Shown piece by piece: positions 25,589 through 33,398 of a stretch of 64,000 bases of DNA. Source of the stretch: Christensenella tenuis (GTDB taxonomy: Bacteria > Bacillota > Clostridia > Christensenellales > Christensenellaceae); NCBI RefSeq assembly GCF_014287795.1, contig NZ_JACOON010000006.1, forward strand, positions 243,435-307,434. Reading direction: 5' to 3'. Each line of letters opens with the position of its first letter. Position 1 is the stretch's first letter. The notes under the pieces are model-generated. The model searched no databases and was not told where the DNA came from. It saw only the letters and a program-made list of their open reading frames with translations. The translations under genes were made by a program, and so were the position numbers.

Positions 25589-26158
25589 ATGAAAAAATCC
25601 CAGCTCAAATATTTCGCAAGGCTTGGGGCGGAGAGCTTTGCGGAGGATCCGCTGTACGTAAGCTACATTCCCCGCAAAACAAGGCGGAAAAAATTTTTAT
25701 ATCATTTGATGATGGTCCGCCTGGCCGTTTCCAACCGTGAGGATATTCTCGTAGCCGATAAGCAAGGGCGCGGACTATGCGTTTTTCGTTCGGCCGCCAA
25801 AAAATATTCCGCGGGGGACTTTTTACGCTGCGTCAACACCCTGCCCCTGATGACGGGATATCTCTTGCCGTCTATGCGGATTTTATCGTTTTCAAATAAG
25901 CTCGACACTGCTGTTTTCGGCGAAAACACGCTGCTCATCGAGCCGGTCTTTGTCGGCCCGGACTACCAGGGCCAAGGCGTTGCAACCAGGCTGATCTCGG
26001 AAAAAATGAAAGAACTGCTCGAGGCGGGGATTCCCTGCGGACTCATGACCCAAAACGGTAACAACGTGGGATTCTATGAAAAATTAGGATTCCGGGTAAT
26101 CAAAAAAGAGTCTGCCGCCCCGCACGGGTTCCATAACTATTATATGAAGGCGGGCTGA
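25589..26158 (+). CDS. GNAT family N-acetyltransferase
   Basis: The 189-residue protein has a C-terminal acetyl-CoA binding motif (VGPDYQGQGVATRLISEKM, where the family has Q/RxxGxG/A) and the terminal strand-helix of GNAT enzymes (GFYEKLGFRVIKKES). GAGAGGTG precedes the ATG, and an extended -10 box (TGC-TATAAT, 25548-25556) lies 33 bases upstream, so it is probably a single-gene transcript. The acceptor (small molecule or protein) cannot be named. Confidence 0.88.
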   Translation: MKKSQLKYFARLGAESFAEDPLYVSYIPRKTRRKKFLYHLMMVRLAVSNREDILVADKQGRGLCVFRSAAKKYSAGDFLRCVNTLPLMTGYLLPSMRILSFSNKLDTAVFGENTLLIEPVFVGPDYQGQGVATRLISEKMKELLEAGIPCGLMTQNGNNVGFYEKLGFRVIKKESAAPHGFHNYYMKAG

Positions 26159-26170
26159 CCACGCCTGTAC

Positions 26171-26202
26171 AAAAAAGGGACCATACGGTTGTGTACGGCC
26201 CC
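26171..26202 (-). terminator. Terminator of the glycosyltransferase/dapL operon
   Basis: A 10-bp stem with G-T pairs (GGGGCCGTAC / GTATGGTCCC) is followed by TTTTTT on the minus strand, 16 bases behind the glycosyltransferase stop. Confidence 0.75.
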
Positions 26203-26217
26203 TTGCCTTTATTCCGC

Positions 26218-27288
26218 TTACATCACGCGGGAACCAACCGCCCGCAGTGCATGTTCGTATTTTTCTTTACAGTCTTTGAGCTCGTATTCTTCTTTGACGT
26301 CTCCGCGTGCCAGTTCGCCCATATGCTCGCGCGCCGCCTTGTTCCGAAGCTCCATCATGCAGTCGCAGCAGCGGTCTACATTGCCAATTTTCACGAGATA
26401 CCCGGTCACGCCGTTCAGAATATATTCGCTTGCGCCCACCGTATCCGAAGCCACTACCGGTACTTCGCACGCCATGGACTCGATTCCCGGTACGCCGAAC
26501 GCTTCCGCGCTTCCCATCTGTACCGTTGCGTCCATCGTGTTCAGCACCGCCGGGATCTCCGCATTTTTCACATAGCCTGTGAATTCCACCTTGTCGGCGA
26601 TTCCCAGGTTCTGCGCCTTTTGCCTGAGGTTATTTTCGAGGGAACCCGTACCCACAATCTTAAGGGTGGCCGCGCCCGTCGTTTTTTCGAGATACTTTGC
26701 AAACGCATCCATTACGAGGTCTACGCCGTTCCCATATTCAAGTGCTTTCAGCGACCCGAAACACATTGAATCTTCCGGCTTTTCCACGCCTGTCTTTTTG
26801 AATATGCCGGTATCTACGCCGAACGGAACCACAAAATACTGCTGCTCTTTTTTATAAACGGACTGGACGCGCGTAATGACGTTCGGGGCCGCAGCGAGTA
26901 CGCCGGACGCGTGCTTGACGCTCTTTTTCACGAGGCCTTTGCCCCCGCGGTCCACACCCTCGTATACGTCGGGGCCGAGCACCGTAAGAAGCACGTTCGG
27001 CGCCTTTGCCTTTGCCGCAAGCACGCCGTAGGTGGTCGCTCCGAATGCGTTTACCACGCCGAAGCCGCCGGACGCAAGCTCGCTTTTCACCTGTGCCGCG
27101 TTTTTCTTATAGCCGCCCTGCGCCGTGGTGAACGGAAGGTATTTAACCGTTACCTTTTCATTGAATTCGCCCTGTTCGTCCTTTTGTTCGGGCAGGGAAA
27201 AGACCGTAACGTCGTGATCCTCCGCCAGCGCGTTCGCCCATTTGATTGTGTGCGGCGAGTTTGCCGCCGCCAGAAATGCGATTTTCAT
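26218..27288 (-). CDS. Glycosyltransferase family 4 protein
   Basis: This 356-residue GT-B enzyme starts with the acceptor-domain loop (IAFLAAANSPHTIKWANAL) and has the C-terminal nucleotide-sugar binding region with the EX7E motif (SAEAFGVPGIESMACEVP). It would transfer a sugar from a nucleotide donor to a glycan or lipid on the inside of the membrane. It lies 17 bases downstream of dapL and shares a terminator with it. The pairing of a wall-precursor amino acid gene with a glycosyltransferase hints at envelope synthesis, but the acceptor is unknown. Confidence 0.9.
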   Translation of the reverse strand: MKIAFLAAANSPHTIKWANALAEDHDVTVFSLPEQKDEQGEFNEKVTVKYLPFTTAQGGYKKNAAQVKSELASGGFGVVNAFGATTYGVLAAKAKAPNVLLTVLGPDVYEGVDRGGKGLVKKSVKHASGVLAAAPNVITRVQSVYKKEQQYFVVPFGVDTGIFKKTGVEKPEDSMCFGSLKALEYGNGVDLVMDAFAKYLEKTTGAATLKIVGTGSLENNLRQKAQNLGIADKVEFTGYVKNAEIPAVLNTMDATVQMGSAEAFGVPGIESMACEVPVVASDTVGASEYILNGVTGYLVKIGNVDRCCDCMMELRNKAAREHMGELARGDVKEEYELKDCKEKYEHALRAVGSRVM

Positions 27289-27305
27289 GATGATACTATC
27301 CTCTC

Positions 27306-28538
27306 CTACTTTAAATTTGCAAGGCGTTCGATCGCCTTTTCCGTATTTTCTTTCGTATTAAACGCAGTCAGCCGGAAATATCCTTCGCCCGCGCTGCCAA
27401 AGCCGCTGCCCGGCGTTCCCACAACGTTTGCCTCCGAGAGAAGCTTGTCGAAGAAATCCCAGCTTTTCATGCCGTTCGGCGTTTTCAGCCATACGTAAGG
27501 GGAGTTTATCCCACCGTATGCCGTAATGCCGATTTTCTCAAGGCCGCCGCGGATTATCTTTGCATTTTCAAGGTAGCCCGCAATGGTCTCATTGATCTGT
27601 TTTTTTCCTTCTTCCGTATAAACTGCCGCCGCGCCGCGCTGCACAATGTAGGAAACGCCGTTGAATTTTGTCGTATGCCTCCGCAGCCACATTGCGTTCA
27701 TGCTTACCTTTTCGCCCGCGCTGTTTTCCCCCATCAGTTCTTTTGGAACGACGGTGTACGCGCAGCGCGTACCCGTGAAGCCCGCCGTTTTGGAAAAGCT
27801 GCGGAATTCAATTGCGCAGGTCTTCGCGCCGTCAATTTCATAAATGCTGTGCGGCACATCTTCATCGGTAATAAAGTGCTCGTACGCGCCGTCGAAAAGG
27901 ATCAGCGCGCCTGTTTCGTTGGCCCAGTCCACCCAGACTTTGAGTTCCGCTTTCGTCATCGCCGTGCCCGTCGGGTTGTTGGGCGAGCACAGGTACATCA
28001 CGTCTACCCTCCCTTCCGGCAGCGCGGGTACAAAGCCGTTTTCCGCCGTGGTGGGAATGTAGGTGATGTCTGTGAACTTTGCCGTTGCTTCATCAAACCT
28101 GCCCGAACGGCCTGCCATCACGTTGGTATCCACATATACGGGGTATACCGGGTCCGTTACGCCGATTTTGCAATCCTGGGAGAGTAATTCCTGAATGTTA
28201 CCCGTATCGCACTTGCTGCCGTCCGATACGAAAATTTCATCAAGGCCGATTTCCACCCCGCGCGCCGCATAGTCGTTTTCGCGGATCGCGGCACGCAAAA
28301 ATTCGTATCCCTGCTCCGGCCCATAGCCCATGAACGTCTTCGCGTCGGACATCTCCTGTGTGGCGGCGTCGATCGCCTGCAGCACCGCGGGCGCAAGCGG
28401 GCGCGTTACGTCCCCAATGCCGAGGCGGATGATCTCTTTATCCGGGTTTGCTTTCGTATATTCGTTTACCCTGTGCGCGATCTCCGAGAAAAGATAACTT
28501 CCCTGAAGCCGCCCAAAATTGTCGTTTACCTTAAACAT
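27306..28538 (-). CDS. dapL: LL-diaminopimelate aminotransferase
   Basis: This 410-residue PLP enzyme converts tetrahydrodipicolinate to LL-diaminopimelate in lysine and peptidoglycan synthesis, bypassing succinylated or acetylated intermediates. DapL hallmarks are IRLGIGDVTRPLAP, FVSDGSKCDTGN, LCSPNNPTGTAMT and the PLP-Lys segment FRSFSKTAGFTGTRC. The start at 28538 has AGGAGAAGG; the open frame begins earlier, at 28562, without a site. A promoter candidate lies at 28602-28631. Presence of DapL is typical of Clostridia and several other lineages. Confidence 0.95.
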   Translation of the reverse strand: MFKVNDNFGRLQGSYLFSEIAHRVNEYTKANPDKEIIRLGIGDVTRPLAPAVLQAIDAATQEMSDAKTFMGYGPEQGYEFLRAAIRENDYAARGVEIGLDEIFVSDGSKCDTGNIQELLSQDCKIGVTDPVYPVYVDTNVMAGRSGRFDEATAKFTDITYIPTTAENGFVPALPEGRVDVMYLCSPNNPTGTAMTKAELKVWVDWANETGALILFDGAYEHFITDEDVPHSIYEIDGAKTCAIEFRSFSKTAGFTGTRCAYTVVPKELMGENSAGEKVSMNAMWLRRHTTKFNGVSYIVQRGAAAVYTEEGKKQINETIAGYLENAKIIRGGLEKIGITAYGGINSPYVWLKTPNGMKSWDFFDKLLSEANVVGTPGSGFGSAGEGYFRLTAFNTKENTEKAIERLANLK

Positions 28539-28601
28539 AGTTCCTTCTCCTGTAAATTCCATGGGCGCGCCGGCGCCCGGTTATTCAGCCAATACAGTGT
28601 T

Positions 28602-28631
28602 ATTGTACCCTATCTTCCTCATAAAACTCAA
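28602..28631 (-). promoter_or_regulatory. Promoter candidate for dapL
   Basis: On the minus strand TTGAGT (28626-28631) and TACAAT (28602-28607) are separated by 18 bases, about 64 bases ahead of the dapL start. Confidence 0.5.
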
Positions 28632-28774
28632 TAGATTTCATGAAATTATCACGCGAAACCACACCTGAGGCGTTCCTTTGGGAAATTCCTGCGGGCTTTC
28701 CCAAAAATTCCTTGCGAAAAAAACAAGCATGTTGTATGTTTTATAGTATAAGGAAAAAAGGATGGGGCATTGGA

Positions 28775-29755
28775 ATGAAATATGCAATTATCGGTACTTC
28801 GTGGATCACACAGGCCTTTATCGACAGCGCGAACACACAAAAAGATTTTACGCTTGGCGGCGTTTATTCCCGCAGCCTTGCGCATGCGGTGGAATTCGCT
28901 TCCAAGAACAACTGTGATTACGCTTACGACGACCTCGTGACGCTCGCCAAGAGCGGCGTGGACGCGGTTTACATTGCGAGCCCAAACTCCCTGCACTACG
29001 AGCAGGCCAAACTCTTCCTGACGCACGGCAAACACGTAATCTGTGAAAAGCCCGCTGCCGTATGGCCGGAGCAGCTGCGCAGGCTGCACGATCTCGCGCA
29101 TGAAAACGGCCTCGTTTTTATGGAGGCCATCATGATGCTGCACCAGCCCCACCTCAAGACAGTGAAGGATTCCCTGGAAAAGCTGGGCAAAATTGAAACG
29201 GTGCGCCTCGATTTCTGCCAATATTCCTCCCGTTACCAATCGTATCTGGACGGCAACCTGCCGAATATTTTCAATCCGCAATTTGCCACGGGATGCATGA
29301 TGGATCTTGGCGTGTATGTCGTTTATCCCGCTTTATACCTGTTTGGCCGCCCGAAGGAAATCATCACGCGCGCAAACTTCCTGCCTTCCGGCGCGGATAT
29401 CAGCTTCTCCAGCCTGTTTCTCTATGACGACAAGCATATTGTGCTCACCGCCTCCAAGGCTGCGGAAAGCCGCATCGGTTCCGAAATCCTCGGGAATAAG
29501 GGTACTATGACCATCGGCACGCTGTTCCAGCTTGCGGATATCGGCATTGAATACGTTGACGGCAAAAAAGAGGCGGTCATCGGGGAAGTTCCCCGGCTTG
29601 AACTTATGGCAAACGAGGTCAAAGATTTCATCCGTTATGTGACGCATCCGCGCGAATCCGCGCAGGAGCTTGCGCAGGCACAGCAGCTTTCCCTTACCGT
29701 GCTTGAAACCATAGCGGAAATGCGCAGGCAGGCGGGTATTTCCTTCCCCGAATAG
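28775..29755 (+). CDS. Gfo/Idh/MocA family oxidoreductase
   Basis: The 326-residue NAD(P)-dependent dehydrogenase has an N-terminal Rossmann fold (YAIIGTSWITQAFIDSA), the family's EKP motif (HVICEKPAAVWPEQL) and the C-terminal sheet domain (GCMMDLGVYVVYPALYLFG). I start it at 28775, where the Rossmann strand begins. The open frame extends 45 residues upstream without fold support. It stands alone on the plus strand between dapL and the DUF1538 operon. The substrate is probably a sugar derivative, but context gives no hint. Confidence 0.9.
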   Translation: MKYAIIGTSWITQAFIDSANTQKDFTLGGVYSRSLAHAVEFASKNNCDYAYDDLVTLAKSGVDAVYIASPNSLHYEQAKLFLTHGKHVICEKPAAVWPEQLRRLHDLAHENGLVFMEAIMMLHQPHLKTVKDSLEKLGKIETVRLDFCQYSSRYQSYLDGNLPNIFNPQFATGCMMDLGVYVVYPALYLFGRPKEIITRANFLPSGADISFSSLFLYDDKHIVLTASKAAESRIGSEILGNKGTMTIGTLFQLADIGIEYVDGKKEAVIGEVPRLELMANEVKDFIRYVTHPRESAQELAQAQQLSLTVLETIAEMRRQAGISFPE

Positions 29756-30060
29756 GCCCCGTCTGTTTTACGGCTGCCGTGCCCCTACGCAGTCTGTTTG
29801 CCCCGATAAAGCCCGGCGAAATCGTTTCGCATATTCCGGCGGAAATTTTGCTTTCAGGACAAAAAGGAAGATTTGAAAAAAATCGTCCTTTTTATTTTTT
29901 CCGCGGCTTTTTTGCATACCTATGCGCTTTTTACAGTTTCACCGGTTGTAAAAAACGCATTTTTTTGTTAGAATAAAATTAAAGTTATTCATAGCAAACT
30001 GTTTCAGCAAGCCGTTTGTTGTCCATGTATGAAGAAAAATGAAAAGGGAAGGTCTATTAT
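29756..30060 (+). other. Intergenic region upstream of the DUF1538 operon
   Basis: No gene is seen. The right half holds the promoter candidate at 29946-29974, leaving a leader of about 80 bases before the TTG start of the DUF1538 gene. Confidence 0.5.
29946..29974 (+). promoter_or_regulatory. Promoter of the DUF1538/PII operon
   Basis: TTGTAA (29946-29951) and TAGAAT (29969-29974) are separated by exactly 17 bases. Confidence 0.6.
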
Positions 30061-31584
30061 TTGAACAGGAATTTAGCGGCAAAATTCAAGGAAGCCCTCG
30101 TATCGGTACTGCCGATCACCGCCATTGTTTTGCTGCTCAATTTCACTGTCGCCCCCATGACTGGCGGTACAGTCGCGCTTTTCCTTGTGGGCTCGGTGCT
30201 CCTGATCGTGGGCATGGCCCTGTTTTCGCTCGGCGCGGACATTGCTATGATGCCCATGGGCGAGCGGATCGGTTCGCAGCTGACTAAAACGCGCAAGCTT
30301 GGGCTTCTTATTGCGGTTGCGCTCATCATGGGCATCGCCATCACCATTGCAGAGCCTGATTTACAGGTGCTCGCGGACCAGGTGCCTTCCGTTCCGAACA
30401 TGGTTCTTATCATCGCGGTTGCGGTAGGCGTGGGGCTGTTCCTCGTGCTTGCCCTCCTGCGTATTATTTTCCAGAAAAAACTCGCTATTATCCTGATCCT
30501 GCTTTATGCGGTCGTTTTTGGCCTTGCTGTTTTTACCTCCGAGGATTTCCTTGCCGTGGCGTTCGATTCGGGCGGCGTGACCACAGGCCCCATTACCGTG
30601 CCCTTTATCCTTTCGCTTGGCGTGGGCGTGGCGGCAGTGCGCGGCGGACGGAACTCGCAGGAAGACAGCTTCGGCCTTGTGGCCATCTGTTCGGTTGGGC
30701 CTATCCTCGCGGTGATGATTATGGGCATGCTGTTCAATTCATCGGGCGGTTTCGCGGCCGACCTCTCCGTTCCCGAAGTAACGGATTTTTCCAGCCTCAT
30801 GCATGCCTTTGGGGAGGCGTTCCCCGAATATTTCCGCGACGTTGGCATTGCCATCGCACCCATCATTGCTTTTTTCATTATCTTCCAGATTATATTCCTT
30901 AAGCTGCCAAAAACCCAGCTTTTAAAAATGGCTGTCGGCATGGCATATACCTATATCGGCCTCGTGCTGTTCCTTACGGGCGTAAATGTGGGTTTCATGC
31001 CGGTGGGCAACTATATCGGGGCACAGATCGGTTCCCTCGATTACAATTGGGTGCTGATTCCGCTCGGTATGGTTATGGGTTTCTTTGTGGTTATGGCGGA
31101 ACCTGCCGTACACGTGCTGAACAAACAGGTAGAAGAAATCACCGTTGGGGCCATTTCCAAAAAGTCCATGCTTTTAAGCCTTTCCATCGGCGTTGCGGTT
31201 TCTGTGGGGCTTGCCATGGTGCGCGTCGTGACCGGCCTTTCCATCTGGTATTTTCTTGTGCCCGGTTACGCGATTGCCCTTGGCCTTTCGTTCTTCGTAC
31301 CGAAAATCTTTACGGCGATTGCCTTTGACTCAGGCGGCGTTGCATCCGGCCCGATGACCGCCACCTTCCTGCTTCCCTTTGCCATGGGGGCATGCAGCGC
31401 GGTGGGCGGAAATATGCTGACGGACGCGTTTGGCATTGTTGCCATGGTCGCTATGACTCCGCTTGTTACCATTCAGATCATGGGGCTTTACTACAAAATT
31501 AAAACAAAGAATGATTCGGCCCAGCTTGCCGCGGGTATCAAAGAAGCAGCAGCCGCGGACGAAGAAGAAATTATCGACCTCTAA
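30061..31584 (+). CDS. DUF1538 family membrane protein (putative transporter, internally duplicated)
   Basis: This 507-residue polytopic membrane protein starts at TTG (30061) after GGGAAGG. It is built of two repeats. Each half contains a MPMG or MPVG loop, an AEP segment (AEPDLQVLADQV; AEPAVHVLNKQV) and a signature AFDSGGV-T/A-T/S-GP (FDSGGVTTGPITVPF; FDSGGVASGPMTATF). Such inverted or direct duplications are common in secondary carriers and channels. The family has no established biochemical function. It is directly followed by two PII-like genes (20-base gap, then overlap), so its activity is probably set by nucleotide-binding PII-type proteins, in the way AmtB and SbtA are. Confidence 0.85.
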   Translation: MNRNLAAKFKEALVSVLPITAIVLLLNFTVAPMTGGTVALFLVGSVLLIVGMALFSLGADIAMMPMGERIGSQLTKTRKLGLLIAVALIMGIAITIAEPDLQVLADQVPSVPNMVLIIAVAVGVGLFLVLALLRIIFQKKLAIILILLYAVVFGLAVFTSEDFLAVAFDSGGVTTGPITVPFILSLGVGVAAVRGGRNSQEDSFGLVAICSVGPILAVMIMGMLFNSSGGFAADLSVPEVTDFSSLMHAFGEAFPEYFRDVGIAIAPIIAFFIIFQIIFLKLPKTQLLKMAVGMAYTYIGLVLFLTGVNVGFMPVGNYIGAQIGSLDYNWVLIPLGMVMGFFVVMAEPAVHVLNKQVEEITVGAISKKSMLLSLSIGVAVSVGLAMVRVVTGLSIWYFLVPGYAIALGLSFFVPKIFTAIAFDSGGVASGPMTATFLLPFAMGACSAVGGNMLTDAFGIVAMVAMTPLVTIQIMGLYYKIKTKNDSAQLAAGIKEAAAADEEEIIDL

Positions 31585-31604
31585 AGAGGGGAAGGAGATT
31601 TTTT

Positions 31605-32000
31605 ATGGCGGAACCTGTACATAAAAAAATCAAGATGCTGATTACCATCGTCGACCGTGAAAACGGCGAGGATGTTGTGCGCGCTCTGCGCCGCGAGGGA
31701 TTGCATTATAATATGATGCTTATGGGCCGCGGCACCGCGTCTTCCGAGCTCCTCGATATTTTGGGGCTTGGCGAAACGGAAAAATATGTTATACTGAGCT
31801 TTATAGCGGAAGAAAAGATCCCGCAGGTCATGCAAATGCTGGAAAGCGACCACGACCTGCGCGAAGCAGGAAACGGCATCGCTTTTACCGTTCCTGTCGG
31901 CAGCGTTGGCGGGCCGAGAACGCTTGCATTTCTCTCACAATTGATGGAAAGGCTGAAGGAAGAGGGTAAGGTTCATGGAAACATCTCAAAGGGAATTTGA
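31605..32000 (+). CDS. PII-like nitrogen-regulator family protein (1)
   Basis: The 131-residue protein has the ferredoxin-like strand order of PII: KIKMLITIVDRENGEDVVRA at the start, a T-loop-like glycine-rich stretch (MLMGRGTASSELLDILG) and EEKIPQVMQMLESD near the end. It lacks a clear Tyr in the T-loop for uridylylation. GGGGAAGGAG precedes the ATG. It overlaps the second PII-like gene by 26 bases. It probably forms trimers that bind ATP/ADP or another nucleotide and controls the DUF1538 protein. Confidence 0.8.
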   Translation: MAEPVHKKIKMLITIVDRENGEDVVRALRREGLHYNMMLMGRGTASSELLDILGLGETEKYVILSFIAEEKIPQVMQMLESDHDLREAGNGIAFTVPVGSVGGPRTLAFLSQLMERLKEEGKVHGNISKGI

Positions 32001-32310
32001 ACTGGTTATTACGATTGTGAACCGTGGATTTTCGGGCGAGGTTATGGACGCGGCAAAAGCTGCGGGCGCGACCGGCGGCACCGTGCTGTATGCGCGGGGT
32101 ACGGGCATCCACGAGGCGGAACAGTTTTTCGGCATCACCATCCAGCCGGAAAAAGAGGTCGTCCTCATTTTGACCAAACACGAAACCCGGAATGCCATCA
32201 TGAAGGCGATCTGCAAAGGCGCGGGCCTCACCACCGAGGGGCACGGTCTTTCCTTCTCTTTGCCGGTAGACGATGTAATGGGCATCGTACACATGGGCCG
32301 GGGGGATTGA
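31975..32310 (+). CDS. PII-like nitrogen-regulator family protein (2)
   Basis: This 111-residue second PII-like protein (ELVITIVNRGFSGEVMDAAK at the start, then AGATGGTVLYARGTG and EKEVVLILTKHETRNAIMKA) is clearly diverged from its partner. Here the glycine-rich turn GATGGTVLYARGTG is close to the ligand-binding turn of PII-like proteins. The gene begins inside the 3' end of the preceding gene, which implies coupled synthesis in fixed ratio. The two could form hetero-trimers or act on the two halves of the duplicated membrane protein. Confidence 0.8.
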   Translation: METSQREFELVITIVNRGFSGEVMDAAKAAGATGGTVLYARGTGIHEAEQFFGITIQPEKEVVLILTKHETRNAIMKAICKGAGLTTEGHGLSFSLPVDDVMGIVHMGRGD

Positions 32311-32381
32311 TTTCCCTTACCGCTGTTCCTCGTTTACCGTCCCGTTTCCTTTCCACAAAGGGAAACTATCCTACAACAAAT

Positions 32382-32405
32382 AAAAACCGCTTTAAAAAAG
32401 CGGTT
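32382..32405 (-). terminator. Terminator for the minus-strand lipoprotein gene
   Basis: The hairpin AACCGCTTT...AAAGCGGTT continues into TTTTT on the minus strand. It shares its stem with the hairpin at 32602-32627. Confidence 0.6.
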
Positions 32406-32601
32406 CCGGACTATTGGCACTCCCTTGGGCGGGGACAAAGGGTAAGCCCTCATTCCACCGCCTGCGGGCAAAAGCGGCATACACGCCCGCCTTGCCTGTT
32501 TATATGGTAATTTTATAGTAACACGGCCTGCCGGGCCGTAAAACTGCTGCAATTTCAAAAAGTGTCCGGCCGCACAGCGGCGAAATTGTTCGGGTAAGCT
32601 C

Positions 32602-32627
32602 AAACCGCTTTTCTAAAGCGGTTTTTT
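32602..32627 (+). terminator. Terminator for the plus-strand DUF1538/PII operon
   Basis: The stem AAACCGCTTT / AAAGCGGTTT with a 3-base loop is followed by TTTTTT on the plus strand, about 290 bases behind the second PII gene. The stretch 32311-32635 holds no gene. Confidence 0.65.
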
Positions 32628-32635
32628 CGCTCTCT

Positions 32636-33136
32636 TTACTGCTGTTCTTTTTGCTGTTCGACCTGCTCTTCGAGCGCCGCTGCCGCCACCCGGAACGGTT
32701 CTTTCCCGAAACTGCCGAAACCTTCGCCGATCAGGCAATAGGTAAAACCGTCGTCGCCCCATTGCGCAATCTGTGTGCCGTCGAGATAACCGAACCATAT
32801 CTCATGCTTCCCGATCTTGTGCATCCCGCCGTCTTTCGCGCCTTCCACACCGCAAATATCGTCGTTTATCTTTTGCATGCGCAGCCGGAGCACCCTGCCG
32901 TCCGCATTTTCATAGATAATCTGCCCGAGCTCTCCGTCAATTACCTGATAATTTTTCGCTTCATACCCGTCAAGACTAAGCGTGACCATGGAAAACCCAA
33001 GCTGCCCGGATATTTCATCCACCGATGAAAGCTCCGTAACAGGCGCGACCGTAGGCGTTTCCTCCGCAGGCGCGCACGCAACCATTACCCCCGCCGCGAC
33101 CATTACCCCAACGATCACAGATAAAATCCGTTTCAT
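32636..33136 (-). CDS. Hypothetical lipoprotein
   Basis: This is a 166-residue secreted lipoprotein: a signal peptide (ILSVIVGVMVAAGVMVACAP) with the lipobox Cys at about 21, then a globular domain with DGYEAKNYQVIDGELGQI and GKHEIWFGYLDGTQIAQW, and a Gln/Glu tail. The domain with its alternating strands resembles DUF4367-like proteins that read out cell-surface state, but I cannot assign it firmly. It converges on the PII operon and is divergent from the RND pump. Confidence 0.6.
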   Translation of the reverse strand: MKRILSVIVGVMVAAGVMVACAPAEETPTVAPVTELSSVDEISGQLGFSMVTLSLDGYEAKNYQVIDGELGQIIYENADGRVLRLRMQKINDDICGVEGAKDGGMHKIGKHEIWFGYLDGTQIAQWGDDGFTYCLIGEGFGSFGKEPFRVAAAALEEQVEQQKEQQ

Positions 33137-33285
33137 AATCTTTCTCCTGATTCCCTGATGTCTTTTTTCATTATATCAATAATCCAAAAGCGAAGCTGTA
33201 AACTTTTTATGAAGATAATCTTAAGACGGGCTTCCCTTTTTTCCGCCTGTGCGCGGAAAAGCCCTAAACGCCCGGTATATTTTGA

Positions 33286-33315
33286 TTGACGCACACCCGT
33301 TTGCTGCGCTATAAT
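33286..33315 (+). promoter_or_regulatory. Promoter of the RND pump/TetR operon
   Basis: TTGACG (33286-33291) and a perfect TATAAT (33310-33315) are separated by 18 bases, about 84 bases ahead of the pump start. Confidence 0.75.
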
Positions 33316-33322
33316 GTGACAA

Positions 33323-33338
33323 GACTGACCAGTCAGTC
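33323..33338 (+). promoter_or_regulatory. TetR-type operator over the start site of the pump operon
   Basis: GACTGACCAGTCAGTC is a perfect 7+2+7 palindrome placed 7 bases behind the -10 box. The TetR gene is the last gene of the same operon, so this is the likely autoregulatory site. Confidence 0.75.
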
Positions 33339-33398
33339 ATTTTGTGCGGGATCAAAAAATTTAAGATAGATTTTATAAACGGCAACGGAGGAACGGCA

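Noticed and set aside
25702..25938. Antisense frame in the GNAT gene
   Set aside because: Shadow of an intact acetyltransferase with a start site and promoter.
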